This document shows, piece by piece, positions 20,925 to 32,326 of a stretch of 36,630 nucleotides of DNA. The stretch covers positions 1-36,630 of the forward strand of contig JAYRSJ010000033.1 in NCBI GenBank assembly GCA_041920215.1, given 5' to 3'. The stretch is from JAYRSJ01 sp041920215. GTDB taxonomy: Bacteria > Pseudomonadota > Gammaproteobacteria > Burkholderiales > Burkholderiaceae_C. The translations under genes and the position numbers were made by a program. Below the pieces are notes generated by a model. That model worked only from the letters and a program-made list of their open reading frames with translations. It ran no database searches and was not told the origin of the DNA. Each line of letters starts with the position of its first letter. The stretch's first letter is position 1.

Positions 20925-23083
20925 ATGCAGTTGCAGCAGCTTGATCTGAGTGCGTTTGCCTACGGTGTCGCGGCCCTGAGCTTCGGCATCTTTTTGCTCG
21001 CCTACCGACTGCGTACGAGCCAGGACGCGTCGAATCGCTCGGGGGGCAGTGGCCGGGTCTTTGTTGCAGCCATGGCCAGTGGCACCGCCTGGGCGGCGCT
21101 GGGACTGTATAGCGAGCTGCGCGCCTCCGATTTCGGTCTGCCTGGGTGGCCCGAGGCGGTACTGCCCTTTGCTGATCTGGTGCGCTATGCGCTGCTGCTT
21201 GGCTTTGTCCTGCTGCTGTTGCGGCCGCCGGGCATCGCCGCGGCAACATCCCCGGCACAAGGCCGGCCTGTTCGCAACAGCACCCGGGTTTGGCTGCAGG
21301 CGGTCTGCGCGGCCGCCTTGGCTGCCGCGCTGCTTGTACTGCTGTTGCGGGAGTTCGGCCCCTACCGTCCGTCGGTCTGGCTGCGTCCGCAGGCGCTGAG
21401 CGCCCTTGCGCTAAGCGTTGCCGGCCTGCTGCTGGTCGAGCAGTTGCTGCGCAATGTCTCGGGTGACGCGCGCTGGGCGGCCAAACCGGTCTGCCTGGGT
21501 CTGGGGGTGCTGTTTGCCTACGACCTCTATCTGTACTCCCAGGCGATGATGTTCCAGGACATCGACGAGGACGCGTTGGCCGTGCGGCCCCTGGTGCATA
21601 GCCTGACCGTGCCGCTGCTGTACCTGGCCAGCCGGCGTCAGCGTGACTGGATCTCCAATCTGCATGTGTCGCGCACGGTGGTCTTCCATTCGGCGACCAT
21701 GCTCTTGTCGGGCGCCTATCTGTTGCTGATCTCGGCGGTGGGCTACTACGTGCGCTACACCGGCGGCGATTGGGGGCGCGCCTTGCAGATTGCGCTGACC
21801 TCGGCAGCGCTGCTGTCGCTGCTGCTGCTGCTGCTTTCGGGCGCGATGCGGGCCAAGCTCAAGGTCTATATCAGCAAGCATTTCTTCAGTTATCGCTACG
21901 ACTACCGCGAAGAATGGCTGCGTTTTACCGCCATGCTGGCCTCGCAAAGCTCGCCTCAGGAGCTGGGGGGCTCGATCATCAAGGGCCTGGCCAATCTGGT
22001 GGAGAGTCCGTCGGGTGCGCTGTGGCTGCGCCAAGCGGGGGATGCGGGCCTGCTGCAGACGGCCTTCTGGAATGTGCCGCCCAGCAAGGAGCGGCTGGAG
22101 ACCGATGCCTCACTGGTCCGCTATCTCGCCCAGAGCCACTGGATCATCGATCTGGACGAGTACCGCAACGGGCCGGATCGCTACGCGGGCCTGATGCTGC
22201 CCGACTGGTTGCTGGCCGAGGCAAGGCATTGGCTGATCATTCCGCTCAGCGTGGCGGGCGAACTGCTCGGCTTCGTGCTGCTGGGTCGGCCGCGTGCCAG
22301 CCTGGATGTGAACTGGGAGGTGCGGGATCTGCTGCGCACCGCCAGCAGCCAGGCCGCCAGCTATCTGGCCCAGATGCAGGCCACCGAGGCCTTGCTGGAG
22401 GCGCGCAAGTTCGACGCTTTCAATCGCATGTCCGCCTTCGTGGTGCATGACCTGAAGAACATCGTGACCCAGCTTTCGCTGATGATGAAGAACGCCAGGC
22501 GCTTGCGCGACAACCCTGAGTTCCAGGAGGACATGCTCGCCACCGTCGAGAACTCCCTGGAGAAGATGCGCCAGCTGATGCTGCAGCTGCGCGAGGGGCA
22601 GACCCCGCATGGGGTGACGCAGGGCGTGGAGCTGGCGCCGATCGCGCGTCGTCTGGCGGATGCGGCGCGCGGCAAGGGCAGGCAGCTGGAGCTGGCATTG
22701 AGCGATGAGCTGAGCACGCGGGGGCATGAGGAACGCATCGAAAGGGTTATTGGCCATGTGGTCCAGAACGCCTTTGATGCCACCCCCGAGGATGGGCGTG
22801 TCTGGCTGAGTCTCGTGCGCGCGGGCAGCTATGCCCAGATCGAGGTCGGCGATACTGGTTGCGGCATGTCGGATGAGTTCATCCGCACGCGCCTGTTCAA
22901 GCCCTTCCAGACCACCAAGAACAGTGGCATGGGCATAGGTGCTTTCGAGAGTTTTCAGTATCTGCAGGAACTAGGGGGAAAGATCAACGTGAACAGCGAA
23001 GTCAACCGCGGCACCCGCATCACCCTGCTGCTGCCGCTGTTCCATGCGTCGCAGCGCTCGGACCTGAGCATGCAGCCGGCGCC

Positions 23084-23087
<4 letters not shown>
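20925..23087 (+). CDS. prsK: PrsK-type membrane sensor histidine kinase (PEP-CTERM system)
   Basis: The product is 720 aa. The N-terminal third has about eight to ten hydrophobic segments (1-300), followed by a GAF-like cytosolic domain (about 340-480). The phospho-acceptor helix is F-V-V-H-D-L-K-N with His508. The ATPase domain has the N box with Asn615 (H-V-V-Q-N-A-F-D-A), the G1 box D-T-G-C-G-M (Asp643), F box F-K-P-F-Q-T-T-K and G2 box G-M-G-I-G-A-F-E-S. The order, together with the overlapping sigma-54 regulator and TPR lipoprotein genes, matches the PrsK/PrsR/PrsT cassette. The signal it senses is unknown. It lies 81 bp after the sugar transferase and may be cotranscribed. Confidence 0.92.
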
Positions 23088-24447
<1,360 letters not shown>

Positions 24448-24451
<4 letters not shown>

Positions 24452-27282
24452 GCCGCGCAAGCGCCGACGCAGCAATGAATGTGAGCAAGCGAATGACACC
24501 GACCCGACAATGGCTGGCCTTGGTGGCGACGGCCACGCTGAGCGTGCTGCTGAGCGGCTGCGCAGGCGAGTCGCCCGAGCACCTGCTGGCCGAGGCCAAG
24601 AAGCACCTACAGCAGCAGGATCACAAGGCAGCCATCATTCAGCTGAAGAATGCGCTTCAGCAAGATCCCTCGCTGGCCGAGGCGCGCTTTCTGCTGGGCA
24701 AGTCCCTGCTGCGCAACGGGGATGCGGCTGGCGCCGAGATCGAGCTCAACAAGGCCGCCGAGCTGGGCTATGACGCCGAAGCGCTGGCCCCCGAGCAGTC
24801 GCGCCTGATGTTGCTGCAGGGCAAGGCCGAGGCCTTGATCAAGCAGTACGACGGCATTGCGCCCAAGGACCCTTTGCTGCTGGCCGCGCTCAAGCTGAAT
24901 CTGGCCGTCGCACATATCAGCGGCGGCGACGTCAAGACCGCGCGCGAACGCATAGACCAGGCCCTGCAGGCCGATGCCGCCAATGTGGAGGTGCAACTCT
25001 TTCACACCCGCCTGCTCGAAGTGGAAGGGCGGGCCGAGGCTGCGCTCGCCAGCATCGAGCAGCTGCTGGGCAAGCATCCGCAGAACAGCCAGGCCTGGAA
25101 GCTCAAGGGCGATCTGCTGATGCAGCAGGGGGCGGCCGCAAAGACTGAGGCAGCCGAGGCCGGCCTGGCCGCGTATCGCAAGGCGGTCGAACTCGACAAG
25201 CGCAATATCGACGCGCAAGCGGCCATCTTCCAGGTGCTGCTGGGTCGCCAGGAACTGGACGCTGCGGCCACTCAGCTGACCCAGCTGCGCGCGGTCGCAT
25301 CGAACCACCCGCAGACGCATTTCTTCGCTGCGCGCCTGGCCTTCGAGCGGCGTGACCTGAAGACCGCCCGCGAAGAGGTGCAGGCCCTGCTCAAGCAGGC
25401 GCCAGACAGCGCGGCTGCGCTGCAGCTGGCCGGCGCGATCGAACTGCGGCGGGGGGGCACGCTGGCAGCCCAGTCCTATCTGCAGCGGGCGCTGAATCGG
25501 GCGCCCGAGCTGCACAGCAGCCGGCTGCTGTTGGCGCGCAGCTATCTGCGTGCCGGTGACGGCAAGAAGGCGCTGGAGACGGTGACGCCGCTGCTGGAGC
25601 AGAAGCTGGCCAGCGGCGAGTCCTATGCCATTGCCGCTGAGGCCCAGCTTCTGCAGGGCGATGCAAAGCAAGCGACCGAGTTGTTCGAGCGTGCGGCCGA
25701 ACTGAATCCGCAGGACAAGCGCAGCCGTACCGCGTTGGCGCTGGCCTCGATAGGGCAGGGACGCTCGGAGCAGGGCTTCGGCGAGCTGCGCAGTCTGGCC
25801 GCTAGCGATGCCGGCCCGCTGGCCGATCTGGCCCTGGTGAGCGCACATATGCGCAAGCGTGAGTTCGACGCGGCGCTGAAAGCGTTGGACGATTTGCAGC
25901 GCAAGCAGCCTGACAGCCCGCTTGCCGCTGGTTTGCGCGGCCGGGTCGAGCTGCTCAAGGGCAATCGCGGCAAGGCTGTCGAGGCCTTCCAGGCTGCGCT
26001 GAAGATCGATCCGGCCTTCTTTCCGGCGGCCGCCGGACTGGCAACGCTGGCCATGGAGGACAAGAAGCCGGACGAGGCGCAACGCGTCTTCGAGGCGGTG
26101 CAGGCGGCCGATCCGGGCCATGTGCAAGCCAGCCTGGCACTGGTCAGGTTGCGCGCTGGCGTGGGAGCGCCGCATGAGGAACTGGTCGAGCGGCTGGGCA
26201 AGGCGATCAAGGCCAATCCGGGTGCCGATGCGCCGCGGCTGATGTTGATCGGGCTGCTTCAGGAGCGTCGCCAGACCAAGCAGGCACTGGCTGCCGCTCA
26301 GGAGGGCGTCAGCGCCATAGCCGACCATCCGGACCTGCTGGCGGCCCTGGCCCGGGCGCAGATGGCTGCCGGTGATTTCAACCAGGCGTTGATCGCCGCG
26401 AACAAGGCGGTGGCATTGCAGCCCGAGTCCCCTCAGCCTTATGTGCTGCTGGCCGAGCTCTATCTGAGCAACAAGGACTCCTACGGCGCCAGCAGCAATC
26501 TGAAGAAAGCCCTGGCATTGCGCGCCGACTTCCTGCCGGCCCTGACACTGTCGGTGGCGCTGGAACGCGAGGTCGGAAGGCTTGATCGGGCGCGGCTGGT
26601 GACACGCGACATCCAGAGGCTCAGGCCACAGGACAGCAGCGGCTACGAACTGGCCGGCGACATCGAACTGCTCGACAAGAGCTATCCGGCTGCCGTCGCG
26701 GCCTACCGCCAGGCCCTGGAGCGCAAGCCCACGCCCGAGCTGAGCATCAAGCTGCATCGCAGCCTGCTCGCGCAGGGGCGCAGCGAGGAGGCGCGGCGCA
26801 TGGAGCAGCAGTGGCAGGGCGCTGCCGTCAAGCAGCCGTTGTTGATCTACTACCTGGGCGATCTGGCACTGACCCAGGGCGACTTCCCGCAGGCACTGAA
26901 GCATTACCAGCAGGTGCTGGCGCTGCAGCCCTCCAACGCCGCCGCCAGCAACAATGTGGGCTGGCTGCTGCACCGTGCCGGGCAGGCCGAGGCTCTGAAG
27001 TATGTCGAGCGCGCCAATGCCCTGCAGCCGAATCACCCCGCCTATCTGGACACCCTGGCCGAGATACTGGCCGCCCAGGGCCAGCTGGAGCGCGCGCTGC
27101 AGGCCCAGCAGGCCGCCGTGGGCCTGGCGCCTAACTTTCATCCGCATCGCCTGAATCTGGCGCGTTTCTACCTGCAGGCCGGACGCAAGAGCGAGGCCGC
27201 CGACGAGTTGAAGACCTTGGCGGCGCTGGGGGACAAGTTTTCGCAACAGGCCGAGGTGAAAAAGCTGCAGGCCCAGCTGTGA
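24448..27282 (+). CDS. prsT: PrsT-type TPR-repeat lipoprotein (PEP-CTERM system)
   Basis: The product is 944 aa from the ATG overlapping the prsR stop (ATGA). Internal Met10 and Met16 are possible starts and would give a more usual signal length. The lipobox L-L-S-G-C places lipidated Cys38. The rest is almost wholly TPR-like helical repeats (recurring A-x-x-x-L-x-x-A-L-x-x-x-P patterns, for example A-I-I-Q-L-K-N-A-L-Q-Q-D-P). Length and layout match the large TPR lipoproteins next to prsK/prsR. It is probably an outer-membrane-anchored scaffold for polysaccharide or protein export, since TPR arrays mediate protein contacts. The biochemical role is not established from sequence. Confidence 0.93.
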
Positions 27283-27338
27283 AGTGGCACCATCAGCTTC
27301 TCGGTACTGTCTTGGCCTGGCGATAAACTGGATCTGAT

Positions 27339-28631
27339 ATGACACAGATACGGCGTTCCAGCTTCAAGAAGCGGCTGCATGTCAGTCTGCGGCGCCTGTT
27401 CGGGCATCTGCCCAAGAGCTGGCGTCATGCGGTCTACCGGCGCATGGTCGATTGCGATCCCGAGCCTGATCCGCGTCTGCTGCTGAAGATCGCCGAGACC
27501 CGCGAGGAACTGGAGCAGTGCTTCGCCATCCTTCACGACGCCTATGTGGCCAGCGGCTTCATGAAGCCCGACCCTTCGGGCTTGCGCGCCACCATCTATC
27601 ACGCCCTGCCCACCACCACCACGCTGTGCGCCAAGTACGACGGACGGGTGGTCGGCACCATGTCGATGATCCGCGAAGGTGTGTTCGGCTTTCCGCTGCA
27701 GGCGGTATTTGATCTCGACGATGTGCGGGCCAAGGGCGGCAATGTGGCCGAGATCTCCGCGCTGGCCGTCCATCCGGATTTTCGCAAGACCGGCGGCGCC
27801 ATCCTGTTCCCGCTGATGAAGTTCATGCACCAGTACTGCACCGAGTATTTCGATACCCGGCATCTGGTGATCGCGGTCAATCCGGACAAGATCGAGCTCT
27901 ATGAGGCCCTGCTGTTCTTCCAGCGCCTGCAGGAGAAGGTGGTCGATAACTACGACTTCGCCAACGGCGCGCCGGCCGTGGGGGCGACGCTGGACCTCAA
28001 GTACGCGGTCGACGTCTTTCGCGAGGCCTACAAGGGCAGGCCCATGCGCAAGAACCTGCACAAGTACTTCGTGACCCTGCGTCTGGAGAACATCAAGCTG
28101 CCGAAGCGGCGCTACTTCACGACCAATGACGCGGTGATGACGCCCGAGTTGCTGGACTATTTCTTCAACCAGCGCACCCAGCAGTTCGCCAATCTGGACG
28201 ACCGACGCAAGTCCCTGCTCTGGTCCATCTACAGCCAGGCTGAGTACCGCCGGGTACTGCCGATGATCAGCGATCTGACGCCGGCCAGCCACCCGCTGCG
28301 TCAGCATCAGCGGCACTCGATCCGTTGCCCGGGCCAGATCACCGTGCAGACCGATGCCGGGCCGCGCACCTTTGTGCTGCAGGTGATCGAGATCTCGCTA
28401 GGTGGCTTCCAGGCCGAATGCCAGCTTGAGCTGCCGGTCGGCAGCGTCGGCGAGGCCTTGATCGAGCTGGGTGAGTCCGAGCGTTCGCTTGTGCATGCCA
28501 CGGCGGTGCGCAGCAAGAACGCCGACAAGCGCGCCTTCATAGGTTTCAAGCTGGACGAGCCGGACCGCAGCTGGCGGCAATGCGTCGCCGCGCTCGAAAC
28601 CGGTCTGACCGCCTCGGACCTGCTGCAATGA
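27339..28631 (+). CDS. GNAT acyltransferase (exosortase-associated/FeeM-like) fused to a PilZ domain
   Basis: The product is 430 aa. The N-terminal half (about 50-210) is an N-acyltransferase of the FeeM/autoinducer-synthase-like GNAT type linked to PEP-CTERM/exosortase gene sets. It includes R-E-E-L-E-Q-C-F-A-I-L-H-D-A-Y, the acyl-donor region E138-I-S-A-L-A-V-H-P-D-F-R-K-T-G-G-A, and N-P-D-K-I-E-L-Y-E. The C-terminal part carries PilZ signatures: R325-H-S-I-R329 (RxxxR) and E351-I-S-L-G-G (D/N-x-S-x-x-G with Glu in place of Asp/Asn). PilZ domains bind c-di-GMP, so the acyltransferase may be switched by that messenger; the Glu change makes binding uncertain. Family donors are acyl-ACP or acyl-CoA. 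It follows prsT by 56 bp. Confidence 0.88.
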   Translation: MTQIRRSSFKKRLHVSLRRLFGHLPKSWRHAVYRRMVDCDPEPDPRLLLKIAETREELEQCFAILHDAYVASGFMKPDPSGLRATIYHALPTTTTLCAKYDGRVVGTMSMIREGVFGFPLQAVFDLDDVRAKGGNVAEISALAVHPDFRKTGGAILFPLMKFMHQYCTEYFDTRHLVIAVNPDKIELYEALLFFQRLQEKVVDNYDFANGAPAVGATLDLKYAVDVFREAYKGRPMRKNLHKYFVTLRLENIKLPKRRYFTTNDAVMTPELLDYFFNQRTQQFANLDDRRKSLLWSIYSQAEYRRVLPMISDLTPASHPLRQHQRHSIRCPGQITVQTDAGPRTFVLQVIEISLGGFQAECQLELPVGSVGEALIELGESERSLVHATAVRSKNADKRAFIGFKLDEPDRSWRQCVAALETGLTASDLLQ

Positions 28632-29407
28632 GCGCGGCTCGCCTGCCGTCCTGGCCTCGCTGGCTGTGCGGACTTGCGCTGTGGGCGCTCGCGCTGGTGG
28701 CCAGTGCCGCGCCGTCCATGGTCGAGCTGATCCAGCGCAGCAAGCCCTCGGTGGTGCTGGTGGGCACCTATGCGGAGACCGACAGCCCGCGCTTTGGCTT
28801 CCGCGGCAGCGGCTTTGTGGTCGGTGACGGCACCCAAGTGCTGACCAATGCCCATGTGCTGCCCTCGCCGGCGACGACGGCGGAGGAGCGCCAGGTCGTG
28901 GTTCAGGTCGCCCAGGGCGATGGGCGCTGGACCCAGCGTGCGGTCACCGTGCTGCGCCTGGACCGCTCGCGTGACCTGGCCTTGCTGCGCATGGAGGGGC
29001 CGGCGCTGCCCGCGCTGCGCCTGGCACCGGAACTGACGGTCAAGGAGGGCATGTCGGTGGCCTTGATCGGCTTTCCGATCGGCAATGCGCTGGGTCTGGT
29101 GCCGGTGACCCACCGCGGCATGATCGCGGCCATCGTTCCAATTGCCCAGCCCATGGCCCAGGCCCAGGGCTTGAACGAGGCCGCCATACGGCGGCTGCGC
29201 GAAGGGCCCTTCAATGTGCTGCAGCTGGATGCCACCGCCTATCCCGGCAACAGCGGGGGACCGGTGCTGGAGCTGGAGTCCGGGCTGGTGGTCGGCATCG
29301 TCAATATGGTGCTGGTCAGGGGCAGCAAGGAGGCCGCGCTCAGCCAGCCCAGCGGCATCACCTACGCGATTCCGAGTGTTTTTGCCGAGCGCCTGCTGGC
29401 GCCCTGA
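28628..29407 (+). CDS. Secreted trypsin-like serine protease
   Basis: The product is 259 aa with an N-terminal signal peptide ending near residue 28 (V-A-S-A-A-P). The complete catalytic triad is visible: His76 in L-T-N-A-H-V-L, Asp116 in R-D-L-A-L-L-R and Ser209 in G-N-S-G-G-P. The fold type is HtrA/DegP-like but there is no PDZ domain. It should act in the periplasm or outside. The ATG overlaps the acyltransferase stop (ATGA), so the two are translationally coupled and probably work in the same process, perhaps processing an exported or surface protein. Substrate unknown. Confidence 0.9.
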   Translation: MSAARLPSWPRWLCGLALWALALVASAAPSMVELIQRSKPSVVLVGTYAETDSPRFGFRGSGFVVGDGTQVLTNAHVLPSPATTAEERQVVVQVAQGDGRWTQRAVTVLRLDRSRDLALLRMEGPALPALRLAPELTVKEGMSVALIGFPIGNALGLVPVTHRGMIAAIVPIAQPMAQAQGLNEAAIRRLREGPFNVLQLDATAYPGNSGGPVLELESGLVVGIVNMVLVRGSKEAALSQPSGITYAIPSVFAERLLAP

Positions 29408-29642
29408 TGCCGGCGCCATAGCCCGCCCGCAAGGTACCCGCGCCACCCGCCTGTTTTTTGCGCAAACACGTAAATACGGGCGCGCAAACGTTTAGCGTTT
29501 TCCTTAGACTGCCGCTACACTCGCCGTTCTTACAATCCGCGCAGTCCTGCCCAGGGTCGGACGCGGGCCGGTTCCCCAATGTGATCCGGCAAGCGTGACG
29601 GCGTGTGCTGCAGGCCCCTCAACCAGTCCAGATGGGTACGCA
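29408..29642. promoter_or_regulatory. Promoter region of the nucleoside operon
   Basis: The 235-bp gap has no gene. CCTGTTTTTTG near 29450-29460 may help end the protease transcript. CGCAAACGTTT at 29483-29493 contains the perfect AAACGTTT palindrome (29486-29493) with near-symmetric CGC/GCG flanks. The half-site GCGCAAAC occurs at 29460-29467 and again at 29482-29489, 22 bp apart (two helical turns). TTAGACT at 29504-29510 could be a -10. The arrangement fits control by a LacI/PurR-type repressor. Confidence 0.5.
29483..29497. promoter_or_regulatory. LacI/PurR-like operator candidate
   Basis: CGCAAACGTTTAGCG has a central CG and AAAC/GTTT arms, as in LacI-family operators, and shares the 11 bases CGCAAACGTTT with the E. 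coli PurR consensus. It lies about 150 bp before a nucleoside transport gene. The binding protein is not in the window. Confidence 0.45.
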
Positions 29643-30635
29643 ATGAAGCTCGCTTTCTCCCTGCTCGCCAGCGCCGCGATGGCCGCCACCTTGTCCGTGA
29701 TGCCCTCGGTCGCCCTGGCTCAGGCGCAGCCGGCCATCATCTTCGACATGGGTGGCAAGTTCGACAAGTCCTTCAACGAGTCGGCCTATCGGGGCATCGA
29801 GCGCTGGAAGCAGGAAACCGGCAAGAGCTATCTCGAGTTCGAGATCAGCAACGACACCCAGCGCGTGCAGGCGATACGCCGCATGGCCGAGCGTGGCGCC
29901 AATCCCATCATCTCGATAGGCTTCGCCCAGGCTTCGGCGCTGGAGCAGGTGGCCAAGGACTTTCCCAAGTCCAACTTCGCCATCATCGACATGGTGGTGA
30001 ACAAGCCCAATGTGCAGTCGGTGGTGTTCAAGGAGCATGAGGGCAGCTTCCTGGTGGGCGCGATGGCTTCGCTGGCCAGCAAGACCGGCAAGGTGGGCTT
30101 CATCGGCGGCATGGACATCCCGCTGATCCGCAAGTTCCAGTGCGGTTACGAGCAGGGCGCCAAGGCGGCCAATGCCAAGGCGGAGGTCACTGCCAATATG
30201 ACCGGCACCACCGCCAGCGCCTGGAACGATCCCACCCGCGGCGGCGAACTGGCCAAGGCACAGTTCTCCAAGGGGGTGGATGTGATCTTCGCAGCGGCCG
30301 GCGGCACCGGCTCGGGCGTCTATCAGGCCGCCAAGGATGGCGGCAAGCTGGCCATCGGTGTGGACAGCAACCAGAATCATCTGCAGCCCGGCACCATGCT
30401 GACCTCCATGGTCAAGCGGGTGGATGTGGCCGTGTACAACGTGCTGAAGGCCTACAAGCCCGGCGTTAGCGTGCTGGGCCTGAAGGAGGGGGGCGTCGAC
30501 TATGCGATGGACCAGCACAATGCCAAGCTGGTGACGCCGGCGATCAAGACCAAGGTCGAAGCCTACAAGGCCGACATCATCGCTGGCAAGATCAAGGTGG
30601 CCGACTATATGGCCGACAACGCCTGCAAGTACTGA
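29643..30635 (+). CDS. BMP-family nucleoside ABC transporter binding protein
   Basis: The product is 330 aa, started at 29643. A Sec signal peptide ends after Ala26 (A-L-A before Q-A-Q). The mature part has BMP/PnrA motifs: I-I-F-D-M-G-G-K-F-D-K-S-F-N-E-S-A, G-A-N-P-I-I-S-I-G-F-A-Q, H-E-G-S-F-L-V-G-A-M-A and G-K-V-G-F-I-G-G-M-D-I-P. The Asp and Phe of the D-K-S-F-N motif contact nucleosides in known family structures. Ala rather than Cys at the cleavage site makes it a free periplasmic protein, not a lipoprotein. It heads the nucleoside operon. Downstream catabolic genes support a nucleoside ligand. Confidence 0.94.
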   Translation: MKLAFSLLASAAMAATLSVMPSVALAQAQPAIIFDMGGKFDKSFNESAYRGIERWKQETGKSYLEFEISNDTQRVQAIRRMAERGANPIISIGFAQASALEQVAKDFPKSNFAIIDMVVNKPNVQSVVFKEHEGSFLVGAMASLASKTGKVGFIGGMDIPLIRKFQCGYEQGAKAANAKAEVTANMTGTTASAWNDPTRGGELAKAQFSKGVDVIFAAAGGTGSGVYQAAKDGGKLAIGVDSNQNHLQPGTMLTSMVKRVDVAVYNVLKAYKPGVSVLGLKEGGVDYAMDQHNAKLVTPAIKTKVEAYKADIIAGKIKVADYMADNACKY

Positions 30636-30655
30636 CCGCAGCTTCGGCGCCTAGG

Positions 30656-30696
30656 GGGCAGGGCGCGCGGTGCAGGCCGTAGCGACTGCCCTTTTT
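30656..30696 (+). terminator. Possible attenuating hairpin between binding protein and ATPase
   Basis: GGGCAG (30656-30661) pairs with CTGCCC (30686-30691), followed directly by TTTTT (30692-30696). The loop is long (24 bases), so it is a weak terminator. Partial termination here would keep the binding protein more abundant than the membrane parts, as is common for ABC operons. Confidence 0.45.
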
Positions 30697-30732
30697 CACA
30701 GCTGTCTGGCCCTTTTCTTCCCCGACAAAAGC

Positions 30733-32313
30733 ATGACCGATCCGAGCCGTGGCGCCCTGGCGCCTCCCGCTGTTCGCCTCTGCGACATCAGCAAGCGCTT
30801 TGGCGCGGTGCAGGCCAATGCCGGCGTGACGCTGGCGGTGGCGCCCGCCACCGTGCATGGGCTGGTGGGCGAGAACGGCGCCGGCAAGAGCACGCTGATG
30901 GCTGTGCTCTACGGCTACTACCAGGCGGATGCCGGTCATATCGAGATGGGCGGTCAGCCGGTGGCGATCCGCGATTCGCAGCAGGCCATCGCACTGGGCA
31001 TAGGTATGGTGCACCAGCACTTCATGCTGGTAGACACCTTGACTGCGCTGGACAATGTGATGCTGGGTGCCGAGCCGGCCTTCTTGCTCAAGCGCGCCCA
31101 GCGCAAGGTGCGGGTCAAGCTGGAAACGCTGATGCAGGACACCGGCCTGCATGTGCGCTTGGACGAGAAGGTGGCCGATCTGCCGGTGGGCGAGTTGCAG
31201 CGCCTGGAGATACTGAAGGCGCTGTACCGCGGCGCGCGGGTGCTGATCCTGGATGAGCCCACCGCGGTGCTGACCCCGCAGGAGACGCAGGCACTGTTCG
31301 AGACGCTGCGCCGCCTGCGCACGCTGGGTACCACCATCATCCTGATCACCCACAAGCTCAAGGAAGTGATGGCCTTGTGCGATGCGGTGACCGTGATGCG
31401 TGCCGGCCGCGTCATCAAGACCTGCGCCATCGCCGAGACCAGCCCCGAGGACTTGGCCGAGGCCATGGTGGGCCGCAAGGTCAACCTGGGTCGGGTGGCG
31501 GGGACCGGTCCGACCGGGGATGCGTTGCGTCTGCAGGTCAGCGGCCTCAGCCTGAAGCGCGTGCAGGGCGTGGACCTGCTCAGGAACATCTCGCTGCGCC
31601 TGCATGCCGGCGAGATCGTCGGCGTGGCCGGTGTGTCGGGCAACGGCCAGAGCGAGTTGCTGGAGGTCTTGGCCGGAATGGTGGCACCCGATGCCGGCGA
31701 GATGCAGCTGGGCGAGGCGCGCTTCAGCGCCGGCCAGTGGCTGGAGCCGCGCCGCGCCCGTGAACACAAGCTGGCCCATGTGCCCGAGGACCGTCAGGTC
31801 TGCGGCATGGTGATGAGTTTTCCTGCCTGGGAGACCGCGGCTCTGGGCTACCAGGACCAGTACCGCGCCGCGCCGCTGGGCCTGGGGCTGCAGCAGCAGC
31901 GCCTGCGCGAGCAGACGGCCGAGATGATGGAGCGCTTCGATGTGCGGCCGCGCAATGCACTGCTGGGCTCGTCCAAGTTCTCCGGCGGCAACCAGCAGAA
32001 GCTGATCCTGGCCCGCGAGATCGGCCAGGCGCCGGCGGTGCTGCTGGTGGGCCAGCCCACCCGTGGCGTCGATATCGGCGCGATCGAGTTCATCCATGGC
32101 CAGCTGCGCGCCTTGCGCGATGCCGGCTGCGCGGTGCTGCTGGTCAGCTCCGAGCTCGACGAGATCCTCGCGCTGGCGGACCGCGTGATCGTGATGAACT
32201 GCGGCCGCATCACCGGCGAGCTGCCGATCGAGCGCTGCGACGAAAAAACCCTGGGTCTGCTGATGGCGGCCCAGCCGGGAACCGAGGACGCGCCCGCCGC
32301 GGCCCTGCACTGA
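30733..32313 (+). CDS. Nucleoside ABC transporter, double ATP-binding protein (NupA/YufO type)
   Basis: The product is 526 aa with two ABC cassettes in one chain, as in sugar/nucleoside CUT2-like importers. Cassette 1 has Walker A G-E-N-G-A-G-K-S-T (46-54), Q-loop M-V-H-Q-H-F, a shifted signature L-P-V-G-E-L-Q-R and Walker B V-L-I-L-D-E-P-T-A. Cassette 2 has a degenerate Walker A G-V-S-G-N-G-Q-S-E, a full signature F-S-G-G-N-Q-Q-K-L and Walker B L-L-V-G-Q-P-T-R-G-V-D-I-G. Loss of the second Walker A Lys is normal for this family, so one site may hydrolyse ATP. The start at 30733 (M-T-D-P-S) precedes the conserved core. Confidence 0.95.
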   Translation: MTDPSRGALAPPAVRLCDISKRFGAVQANAGVTLAVAPATVHGLVGENGAGKSTLMAVLYGYYQADAGHIEMGGQPVAIRDSQQAIALGIGMVHQHFMLVDTLTALDNVMLGAEPAFLLKRAQRKVRVKLETLMQDTGLHVRLDEKVADLPVGELQRLEILKALYRGARVLILDEPTAVLTPQETQALFETLRRLRTLGTTIILITHKLKEVMALCDAVTVMRAGRVIKTCAIAETSPEDLAEAMVGRKVNLGRVAGTGPTGDALRLQVSGLSLKRVQGVDLLRNISLRLHAGEIVGVAGVSGNGQSELLEVLAGMVAPDAGEMQLGEARFSAGQWLEPRRAREHKLAHVPEDRQVCGMVMSFPAWETAALGYQDQYRAAPLGLGLQQQRLREQTAEMMERFDVRPRNALLGSSKFSGGNQQKLILAREIGQAPAVLLVGQPTRGVDIGAIEFIHGQLRALRDAGCAVLLVSSELDEILALADRVIVMNCGRITGELPIERCDEKTLGLLMAAQPGTEDAPAAALH

Positions 32314-32326
32314 CAAGACATCAGCG

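Noticed and set aside
24607..27345. Long open frame (912 codons) antisense to prsT
   Set aside because: It is a shadow of GC-rich codon bias opposite a clear TPR lipoprotein gene. Its product is Gln/Leu/Arg-rich with no domain.
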